Assembly (NCBI GenBank): GCA_964624255.1
Contig: CAZUWV010000035.1
Location: 1-14,592 of the forward strand
Source of the DNA: JAUZQZ01 sp964624255
GTDB taxonomy: Bacteria; Pseudomonadota; Zetaproteobacteria; Mariprofundales; Mariprofundaceae
Length of the DNA stretch: 14,592 bases
Reading direction: 5' to 3'
Part shown: positions 1 through 5,714 of the stretch, piece by piece
How the letters are laid out: the number at the start of each line of letters is the position of its first letter
Numbering within the stretch: the stretch's first letter is position 1
The notes under the pieces: generated by a model
Databases searched by the model: none
What the model was told of the DNA's origin: nothing
What the model saw: the letters and a program-made list of their open reading frames with translations, nothing else
Translations under genes and position numbers: made by a program

Positions 1-138
1 GGGTGCCTTCCGTGCCGCGATTGATCTGGGACACGCCCACACCGTGATCGATGCTGGCGGTGGTCGTGCCGCCTGCTCGTTGCGGCGGCACGTTGCCCTC
101 CTTGGCCAGAGTCTCGACTGCGCAACGTTCCGGTGTTT
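1..138. other. Unassigned left-edge fragment, possibly the inner end of an insertion sequence
   Basis: Two frames stay open here. One plus-strand frame is open from base 2 and stops with TAG at 152-154, inside the terminal repeat. One minus-strand frame is open from 160 to the window edge, but it lacks an ATG; its first GTG is near base 91. I recognise neither translation, and neither looks like the C-terminus of an IS1595-type transposase. Because the fragment lies inside a terminal repeat matching the IS end at the right edge, it is most simply the interior of a left-hand IS copy or a relative. That assignment is inference. Confidence 0.3.
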
Positions 139-174
139 GCTCGCTGACATATAGCGCTAATCAGGTACCATGAT
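139..174 (-). repeat. Terminal inverted repeat, left copy (IS end)
   Basis: Read on the minus strand, bases 174-139 align without gaps to bases 14160-14195 on the plus strand, with 27 of 36 positions identical by my count. The core acctgattagcgc (13 bp) is perfect, and an inner block tcagc-N-agc is conserved at the same spacing. The orientation makes this the outer end of an element lying to the left, 52 bp from the nhaA start. The right-hand partner lies just upstream of an IS1595-family transposase, so this is probably the end of a related IS copy. Confidence 0.7.
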
Positions 175-195
175 CAAAAAAAGCTAATATGATCG

Positions 196-221
196 TAATA
201 TCCTTTGAGATATTAGAAGGG
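196..221 (+). promoter_or_regulatory. Hairpin/operator-like palindrome abutting the nhaA ribosome binding site
   Basis: TAATATC (196-202) and GATATTA (209-215) form a perfect 7-bp inverted repeat around a 6-base loop. The Shine-Dalgarno AGAAGGG (215-221) begins at the last base of the right arm and sits 5 bases before the TTG start at 227. A second TAATAT at 185-190 makes a direct repeat with an 11-base period. The element could be an mRNA hairpin that controls access to the ribosome binding site or a dimeric regulator site. The structure is seen; the function is inferred. Confidence 0.45.
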
Positions 222-226
222 TAACC

Positions 227-1396
227 TTGAAGATTGTTGACGAATTTATAAATAGAGAGTCGGCGGCTGGGCTACTACTCATCCTCGTTACCGCTTTAGC
301 ACTCGCTTTGCAGAACAGCCCGCTCTCGGGATGGTATGAAGGTTTTCTCCACACTCCAGTAGAGATCCGCTTCGGCGCTCTACAGATTGCCAAACCGATG
401 CTGCTTTGGGTCAATGACGGCCTAATGGCGATCTTTTTCTTCCTAATCGGGCTCGAGGTCAAGCGTGAAGTGCTGGAGGGGCACCTCTCATCGATTCGTC
501 AGGCAGCTCTTCCGGGTATTGCGGCTCTAGGCGGGATGGTAGTTCCTGCTCTCGTATTTATCGCCTTTAACAAGGGTGAATCGTTTGCGATGAACGGCTG
601 GGCGATACCGACGGCAACAGATATAGCCTTCGCACTGGGCGTCCTCTCATTACTTGGTAGCAGGGTTCCGGTCTCTCTGAAGATATTCCTAATGGCACTC
701 GCCATTATTGATGATCTGGGAGCCATCATTATCATTGCCCTATTCTATACGAGTGGCCTCTCAATACTCTCAATCGTAATTGCATCGGTGGCCCTGGTCA
801 TACTCTTTACCATGAACCGAATGAAAGTGACCAGAAAATCTGCCTATATTCTTGTAGGTATTGTACTCTGGATCAGTGTGCTCAAGTCGGGGGTTCATGC
901 GACCCTTGCGGGTGTAGCGCTTGCATTCTTGATTCCACTAAACTCTAAGAACAAAAATGGAAGTACATTCTCAATGATTAAAGAGATGGAACATGATCTC
1001 CACTGCTGGGTTGCGTTCCTGATCTTACCACTCTTTGCATTTGTCAATGCCGGCGTTGATCTGAGGGGTATCTCCGTCCAGGAGATGTTCGGTCCTGTTC
1101 CCATGGGGATCATGCTGGGTCTCTTTATCGGCAAGCAGCTCGGAGTCTTCGGTTTTAGCTGGATTGCAATTCATTTTAAACTGGCAAGGCTACCTGAGGG
1201 GAGCAACTGGAGACAGCTTTACGGTGTGGCGATACTTACTGGAATCGGCTTCACGATGAGCCTTTTTGTTGGCTCACTGGCTTATAACGATAGCCAGGTG
1301 TATTACTTTGCTGACAAGCTGGCGATCCTACTCGGATCGTTCTTCTCCGGTATCTTGGGTTATATGGTGCTCAAGAGAAGCAAACCTGCCACATAA
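227..1396 (+). CDS. nhaA: Na+/H+ antiporter NhaA
   Basis: Inner-membrane antiporter of the NhaA family, which exports Na+ (or Li+) in exchange for H+ and supports growth in salt and at alkaline pH. The product is 389 residues, against 388 in E. coli, and is hydrophobic throughout. Key residues are visible: the TATDIAFALG motif with D132, the AIIDDLGAI motif with the transport pair D162-D163 (E. coli D163-D164), GLEVKRE near 75-81 (cytoplasmic pH-sensing region), and K303 in GKQLG (E. coli K300). The start is TTG, supported by AGAAGGG five bases upstream. No nhaR-type regulator is adjacent. The codons look more AT-rich than in the nar genes, and the gene starts only 52 bp from an IS-like end, which suggests a separate origin. 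The family call is very secure. Confidence 0.97.
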   Translation: MKIVDEFINRESAAGLLLILVTALALALQNSPLSGWYEGFLHTPVEIRFGALQIAKPMLLWVNDGLMAIFFFLIGLEVKREVLEGHLSSIRQAALPGIAALGGMVVPALVFIAFNKGESFAMNGWAIPTATDIAFALGVLSLLGSRVPVSLKIFLMALAIIDDLGAIIIIALFYTSGLSILSIVIASVALVILFTMNRMKVTRKSAYILVGIVLWISVLKSGVHATLAGVALAFLIPLNSKNKNGSTFSMIKEMEHDLHCWVAFLILPLFAFVNAGVDLRGISVQEMFGPVPMGIMLGLFIGKQLGVFGFSWIAIHFKLARLPEGSNWRQLYGVAILTGIGFTMSLFVGSLAYNDSQVYYFADKLAILLGSFFSGILGYMVLKRSKPAT

Positions 1397-1781
1397 CAAG
1401 GTCGGTGCAGATCTAATGCCTAGCCTTATTGTTGGCTTTACGCTAAGTAAACTTCTCATAGTTATCGACACCCAAGGTGTGCACCCGCCCGGAAAATGGT
1501 CCCAGCAGGCCAGAGACATAGTCCCATTCCAGAATGCCAGGAAAGTTCAGAGCTTTCATTCACAACCTACAGCCTCTACTAAGCGATCAACACTTCAATA
1601 GTCTATATGAATAGCGATATAAGGCATTTATTTATTCATGAATGGTCAGAATGCAGGCCGAAGTCTCTCGCTACAAAGTAGCAGCGTTGGCCTGCGCCCC
1701 AACCAAGCTAGACCGTGACCCAGTTATGGGGCATAAGCTTTATAGCCAGGATCAAGACTTCGATCCAATAGGAGAGATATC
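1397..1781. other. Intergenic region between convergent nhaA and the small minus-strand gene cluster
   Basis: I see no supportable gene here; the open frames have no recognisable product. Several small dyads are present: GAAAG/CTTTC (1541-1557), attcatgaat (palindrome near 1634-1643), a two-tier hairpin at 1653-1695, and TTATG-GGG-CATAA (1724-1736). None is followed by a clear U-tract, so I do not call a rho-independent terminator although this is a convergent junction. Confidence 0.5.
1653..1695. repeat. Two-tier stem-loop (cruciform-like dyad)
   Basis: GCAGGCC (1653-1659) pairs with GGCCTGC (1689-1695). Inside this 7-bp outer stem, GCTAC (1670-1674) pairs with GTAGC (1678-1682) around an AAA loop. 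It lies between the converging ends of nhaA and the 147-residue gene. It may contribute to transcription termination or mark a degraded mobile element; no run of U follows on either strand. Confidence 0.35.
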
Positions 1782-2225
1782 TTATCCGGCCACCGGGTTG
1801 GCTACCTCGCCTATACGATTAAAAACTAAAAAATCTTCAACTATCCCGACTTGTATTGATTCGACCATCATTTGCAAGCGCCCCTCTGCCACGTCTAGGC
1901 TTGGTGCATGTCCTTCTTTACCCGCTAATGCCGCGACAAAAAGCATATCCCAATGTTTTCCCATGTGTTCAGATTCATCCTTAAGACTATTAAAACCAGC
2001 CACTTTTTCCGGCAGCATACTCACATACATAACCGGTGACAGGCAACCGCCACGATGCGTCTTGTATCGCTCTACCTGATCTTTATTAGGATTATCCGGT
2101 AATTCCGATACAACAAAGACAAATAAGAGGCGCTGAGGCTCCGGTTGGGTACAGGCCACCTGCAACAGGTCGGAAAAATGAGTAATATTCTCGCTATCTA
2201 TCGGCCGACCACCTGATCTATCCAC
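1782..2225 (-). CDS. Conserved hypothetical protein, 147 aa (family sometimes labelled ribonucleotide reductase alpha-like)
   Basis: Soluble 147-residue protein with a well-formed reading frame and no membrane segment. Distinctive blocks are DLLQVACTQPEPQRLLFVFV near 19-38, SELPDN, a glycine-rich GGCLSPVMYVSM stretch near 59-70, and WDMLFVAALAGKEGHAPS near 92-109. I recall a conserved proteobacterial family with a QPEPQRLLFVF core that is often labelled 'ribonucleotide reductase subunit alpha'. The protein is far too short to be that enzyme and shows none of its catalytic features, so the label should not be trusted. The GTG start is the only sensible one and overlaps the upstream small ORF by 8 bases (AGTGGATAG). 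AAGGA lies 11 bases upstream. Position after nar genes suggests a link to nitrate respiration, but the function is unknown. Confidence 0.8.
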   Translation of the reverse strand: MDRSGGRPIDSENITHFSDLLQVACTQPEPQRLLFVFVVSELPDNPNKDQVERYKTHRGGCLSPVMYVSMLPEKVAGFNSLKDESEHMGKHWDMLFVAALAGKEGHAPSLDVAEGRLQMMVESIQVGIVEDFLVFNRIGEVANPVAG

Positions 2226-2388
2226 TGGGATTATATTCCTTCATAGCAAGGTGAAAAAGAATAATGGCCTCAGGGATAGTAGTGACCTGGAGATCATTCG
2301 CAACCATCACTTCGACTGCTCGCACCCCGCCCATACAACCATGCAAATTGATTGGACACATAAGTAAGTGTCTTTTCCTATTCGCCAT
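2218..2388 (-). CDS. Small hypothetical protein, about 56 aa
   Basis: Short frame between the DUF59-type gene and the 147-residue gene. It overlaps the former by 11 bases and the latter by 8, the pattern of a translationally coupled operon. The ATG at 2388 follows GGAG with only two bases between, so the start is uncertain; a second ATG at 2358 would give 46 residues. The product contains a CPINLHGCMGG stretch with two cysteines and then an amphipathic region. I do not recognise the family. It could be a real small protein, a degraded gene, or a frame-shifted part of a neighbour. Confidence 0.45.
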   Translation of the reverse strand: MANRKRHLLMCPINLHGCMGGVRAVEVMVANDLQVTTIPEAIILFHLAMKEYNPSG

Positions 2389-2737
2389 GACTCCACAGAT
2401 AATCATCAGGAAATTCGACATAGGCTCTGCGTGAAGTCATTCTCGTTGGTGACCAGGGAGGATCCCATACCAATTGGATTTCGATGTCATCAATTTCAGG
2501 TAGCTGTTGTATATATTTCTTCGTCCCCACCAGAATGTAGTTCTGTGATGGGTAATCGTGGGCCGGCAATGTCATAATTACCTTAGCCTTCTCTGCATGG
2601 ATTTCTATACGATAGATCAGCCCCATATCCACGATGTTATATCCGTATTCCGGGTCTATAACATTTCGTAACGCATTCAGAATCCTTGCACCACCATGGT
2701 TCATGTTCATCGCCATGTCAGATCCGGCCACGATCAT
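2378..2737 (-). CDS. MIP18/DUF59-type Fe-S cluster assembly-like protein without the conserved cysteine
   Basis: A 119-residue protein of the MIP18/DUF59 fold (SufT/PaaD-like). The family helps place Fe-S clusters on client proteins in the cytoplasm. Supporting motifs are NALRNVIDPEYGYNIVDMGLIY in pieces at 21-42, the MTL strand at 55-57, and LVWDPPWSPTRMT at 89-101. In typical members the strand reads MTLTTPGCP. Here the aligned residues are MTLPAHDYP, so the usual cysteine is Tyr62. Such a protein may act without that cysteine or have a different role. The ATG at 2737 follows an in-frame TGA directly and has no clear ribosome binding site; M8 or M10 are alternatives. It lies 346 bp after narK on the same strand. 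A role in maturing the Fe-S-rich nitrate reductase is inference from position. Confidence 0.85.
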   Translation of the reverse strand: MIVAGSDMAMNMNHGGARILNALRNVIDPEYGYNIVDMGLIYRIEIHAEKAKVIMTLPAHDYPSQNYILVGTKKYIQQLPEIDDIEIQLVWDPPWSPTRMTSRRAYVEFPDDYLWSHGE

Positions 2738-3083
2738 TCAATCTGATCAGCGCCCGGAAATAAGCTTCCAAGTAACGAGATTTGTGGGTGGGATAGAATA
2801 CAACCTTGAGTCTTCGGGCTGGGATTATTCACTGTCATGGTGCCCTTGTTGCCATTATGAACTCACTGATATCCTCCCATCCCTGGTCAACCGATGCATA
2901 AATCTGATCAGGAGTGGTGGTGGCTTGGTAATCAAGTCCTTCCCGTCTGTGAAAATCAACGGCCGGACCTAATCAAAACCTACCGCACCACTCCTGTAGA
3001 TTTAAACAAGCTTTGTAGTTGCCGACTCATGACCATGCTACCGCCTTATGCACCAGGCCAGACAGCTTACAGGGTACACCTTT
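2738..3083 (-). other. Gap between narK and the DUF59-type gene
   Basis: Apart from the orphan fragment at 2835-2972, I see no supportable gene or terminator. A very short frame follows narK (ATGs near 3036 and 3030, stop TAG near 2985), too small to support. Plus-strand open frames across this stretch run antisense to the cluster and have no recognisable product. A promoter for the small downstream genes could lie here, but I find no clear -35/-10 pair. Confidence 0.4.
2835..2972 (-). pseudogene. Orphan coding-like fragment (C-terminal remnant, unknown family)
   Basis: Between an in-frame TGA (2973-2975) and TGA (2835-2837) a 45-codon frame encodes a protein-like, acidic, amphipathic sequence including GLDYQATTTPDQIYASVDQ and GWEDISEFI. 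It has no usable start codon, so it is either the C-terminal remnant of a decayed gene or a real gene interrupted by a frameshift upstream. I do not recognise it. The other two minus-strand frames are also briefly open, which lowers confidence. Confidence 0.3.
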
Positions 3084-4391
3084 TCAGGCCGGCGACACTT
3101 TCTTGGGCCGCGCCCAAATCAGTAAAACAGCCATCAGCAAAGAAATAATCGCTAGCCCCACATAGGTCAACATTCCATGTGCGTAGCCGATGGGGCCCTG
3201 CTCAGCTACGAAATATCCGAGTAGTGGCGGTACGGCAAATCCGCCCAGAGCACCCAGACCCCCGATCCAACCGGCGGCACCGCCTACAAAGTCTGGGACA
3301 TAAAGTGGTACCAACTTGAACACTGCGGCATTATTTACGCCCATACCAGCACCGATCAGTATCTCTCCAAACACCGACCAGCCCAAGGACTGCGAATACG
3401 TCATAATAAATGCCCCAGCCAACAACACAAGTAGGGAAATGATGGCAACAATCTCTCCTCCGATTCGATCTGCCCACAGGCCACCGGGGACCCGAATCAA
3501 CGCAGAAAACAGGGAGAAGCCCGCCGTGAGGCCAACGGCTTCCATGACGGATACGTGAAAAAAGGATTTCCAGTACACCGGAAACCAAGCCGTTAGCGCC
3601 AAGAAGCCACCAAATGTCGTGAAATACAGAATGACCAGGGGCCAGGTTCTCCAATGTATGGCTGATTCCCACAGGGCTACCAGCGGATTACCTTTTGGAA
3701 ATAGTTCCTGCCCCTTTTCTCGCGCTTTTGAAACCGCATCATCGTAAGTCATTCCCGCCTTACGATATTGGAAATATGGCGCATTCAATCCATAGATAAA
3801 ATAAAAGACCAGCCCGACTACCAGAATGGAGGCCGAAACCAGGTAACTTACCCAGAGTCCAAGTGCCACAGTAATTGCGGGGACAATCAGCGCTACGAGA
3901 CCGGGGGAAGTATTACCAAACCCTGCATAAGCAGCCAATGCCCAACCCTGCCGGTGCTGGGGGAACCAGTAAGAGACCTGGCCAATACCGACCGAAAAGG
4001 TCGCGATACCACATCCTGCCAGAGCACCGAATACTAACAACCAGGTAAAATCGGCGTGAGTCAAATGTGCAGGATAAAGCACTTTTAACATATAGAACAA
4101 CCCTATCATGCCAATGAGTGAGGCAATCAGGAGGATAAGAAATGGCAGTCTCCCCCCGCTGGAATCAACCCAGGCACCGAACGGTATACGCAATAGCGAC
4201 CCCGTCAACATGGGGATAGCAACCAGCAGCCCAATGTCGGTCGGTGTCAACTGCATGATGCCCGCGAACAGATGCGCGGTAGGACCAAACAGGGAAACAG
4301 ACCCAAAGCCTATGAAGAACCCGATGGTAGCCGCCCACAGGGCCGCATTGGCACTGCCTTTTATCAACGTTCCCTTTAGTTTTGAATTCAC
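3084..4391 (-). CDS. narK: Nitrate/nitrite transporter NarK (major facilitator superfamily)
   Basis: Inner-membrane MFS carrier moving nitrate in by proton symport or nitrate/nitrite exchange. The product from the chosen start is 435 residues with about twelve hydrophobic segments. Family landmarks are the substrate-binding arginines in the SLLRIPFGAW segment (R68) and the ALIRVPGGLWADR segment (R300), the first nitrate-signature-like AGFGN near 156-160, and the second, GMGVNNAAVFKLVP near 349-362. The longest frame begins with a TTG at 4433, but GTG at 4391 is preferred: it has AGGAG nine bases upstream, and the extra residues are a low-complexity serine/phenylalanine lead. It follows narI by 52 bp on the same strand, so it is probably the last gene of the operon. 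In E. coli narK lies elsewhere, between narXL and narG. Whether it is a NarK1 or NarK2 type cannot be settled by eye. Confidence 0.93.
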   Translation of the reverse strand: MNSKLKGTLIKGSANAALWAATIGFFIGFGSVSLFGPTAHLFAGIMQLTPTDIGLLVAIPMLTGSLLRIPFGAWVDSSGGRLPFLILLIASLIGMIGLFYMLKVLYPAHLTHADFTWLLVFGALAGCGIATFSVGIGQVSYWFPQHRQGWALAAYAGFGNTSPGLVALIVPAITVALGLWVSYLVSASILVVGLVFYFIYGLNAPYFQYRKAGMTYDDAVSKAREKGQELFPKGNPLVALWESAIHWRTWPLVILYFTTFGGFLALTAWFPVYWKSFFHVSVMEAVGLTAGFSLFSALIRVPGGLWADRIGGEIVAIISLLVLLAGAFIMTYSQSLGWSVFGEILIGAGMGVNNAAVFKLVPLYVPDFVGGAAGWIGGLGALGGFAVPPLLGYFVAEQGPIGYAHGMLTYVGLAIISLLMAVLLIWARPKKVSPA

Positions 4392-4443
4392 CGTGATTAA
4401 CTCCTGTAACCATGAAAAAGAAGAAGAAATCAATTAGAACCAC

Positions 4444-5136
4444 TTAGACCGTGCGTCGCGCTCTGACGATCACATAGCGGCGTACCAGATAATTTATTGG
4501 AACCGTCCAGATGTGCACTAGGCGGGTGAAAGGAAACAAGAGAAACACAGTCATCCCGAACAACATATGCAGCTTGAAAACAATCGGAATCTGCATCAAT
4601 AATTCCGGGTGAGGCCGGAAAGTGGCAAGTCCCTGTAGATACGTGCGAAAGATATCCATATTGGCTACATTTCCACGCAACAGATCAGGAAAGGTAATGG
4701 CTTGAGTTGCAAGACCGAGTCCCAATGTGATCAGTAGCCACACCAGGATAAATAGGTCGCTGGACCGTCCAGCAGCACGAACCGAGGGATTAATATACCT
4801 GCGTAGCAACAACATGAGCCCGCCAATCATCGCCATAGTGCCGAAGAATGTTCCTGCCGTGAAGGCTATCCACTGATGGGCAATGGGTGGCACCTGCAGC
4901 CATTCAAAGAAGGGGGTCAACATACCAACGAAATGGCCTAGAAATACAAATAAAATTCCAATGTGCCATAAATTACTTGCCCATAGCATATATCGCCGTG
5001 AGGCCAGCAGTTGAGATGAGTAAGAACTCCATCCTGCCTGATCAAACTCATACCTCAAGATGGAGCCCACCAGAAAGATCGTCCCCGCCAAATAGGGATA
5101 CACGCCAAACAAAATGTAATTCCAGGTCGAATTCAT
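4444..5136 (-). CDS. narI: Respiratory nitrate reductase gamma subunit NarI (cytochrome b)
   Basis: Membrane anchor and quinol-oxidising subunit of NarGHI. It binds two b hemes and passes electrons to NarH. The product is 230 residues from the preferred start, against 225 in E. coli, with five hydrophobic segments. All four heme-ligating histidines are in place: H58 (NLWHIG), H68 (FLGHF), H190 (FKLHM) and H208 (LVHIW). FGMTVFLLFPFTRLVHIW is strongly conserved. The ATG at 5136 overlaps the narJ stop as ATGA and has GAGGAG eight bases upstream. The longer frame starts at a GTG (5145) that lies inside that ribosome binding site and is less likely. Confidence 0.96.
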   Translation of the reverse strand: MNSTWNYILFGVYPYLAGTIFLVGSILRYEFDQAGWSSYSSQLLASRRYMLWASNLWHIGILFVFLGHFVGMLTPFFEWLQVPPIAHQWIAFTAGTFFGTMAMIGGLMLLLRRYINPSVRAAGRSSDLFILVWLLITLGLGLATQAITFPDLLRGNVANMDIFRTYLQGLATFRPHPELLMQIPIVFKLHMLFGMTVFLLFPFTRLVHIWTVPINYLVRRYVIVRARRTV

Positions 5137-5714
5137 GACATGCACTCCTCATGTCCCGCGGTTATTTTGAGTGGTTTTAATTGCGATATATGATTACAAA
5201 GCATCTCAAAAGCAGGTGAATAGGGACTCTCATAATGCTGTAGCCGATCATAAAGGATGGTTACTGCCTCTGCAGATTGTAGTAGAAAGTCGTGGGCATC
5301 CTCCTTATTAAGAACTGCCGCACATTCCAGTACAGCCGGCAGATAGTCAGGCAACTCAGAAGCGACATATTCAATTCCATTTTCTCGGTAAAAGGCAATT
5401 AATCCGGCCAGAGCCTCTCCCTTAGCGCGATCTTGCTCTTCCATAAGGTGATGCAGAATGCAAAGGGTGTGCGCTGCTGTAAGGTCAAAGGTCTGGGTAT
5501 AAATTTCCTGAAGGTCGAGAAGCTCTTTGGATCGCAACCAAGCCGTAAAACCCAGTCCCGCCTTGCGCGAAGCTTCGCTCAGTACGGGTTCATCACGAAT
5601 GGTCTCCTCAATTTCGTCAAGCGATTCCCGCATGGCAGATTCGGGGAAATCCAGCAGACGAGATAATGCCCGGTAAAATGGCGAAACAACCGTTACCTGT
5701 GATTCCTGATTCAT
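5133..5714 (-). CDS. narJ: Nitrate reductase molybdenum cofactor assembly chaperone NarJ
   Basis: Cytoplasmic chaperone of the TorD/DmsD/NarJ family, needed to insert Fe-S and molybdenum cofactor into NarG before the complex docks on NarI. It is not part of the mature enzyme. The 193-residue helical protein shows the family pattern: an early YRALSRLLDFP segment (14-24), ELLDLQEIYTQTFD near 64-77, and ELPDYLPAVLE near 119-129. It is shorter than E. coli NarJ (236 residues) and lacks the usual HLFEHVHG wording, reading LCILHHLMEEQ instead, so it is divergent. Its ATG overlaps the narH TGA, and its own TGA overlaps the narI ATG. Confidence 0.93.
   Translation of the reverse strand: MNQESQVTVVSPFYRALSRLLDFPESAMRESLDEIEETIRDEPVLSEASRKAGLGFTAWLRSKELLDLQEIYTQTFDLTAAHTLCILHHLMEEQDRAKGEALAGLIAFYRENGIEYVASELPDYLPAVLECAAVLNKEDAHDFLLQSAEAVTILYDRLQHYESPYSPAFEMLCNHISQLKPLKITAGHEECMS

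Noticed and set aside
1541..1557. GAAAG/CTTTC dyad as a terminator of nhaA
   Set aside because: The stem is short (5 bp) and AT-rich, and no run of T follows.
1642..2079. Plus-strand ORF of 145 codons
   Set aside because: It overlaps antisense to the 147-residue conserved gene, whose translation has clear family-like blocks. The plus-strand product has no recognisable motif.
2634..2972. Plus-strand ORF of 112 codons containing a WCPCC motif
   Set aside because: It runs antisense through the DUF59 gene start and the gap behind narK. The cysteine motif is isolated and the composition is not protein-like.
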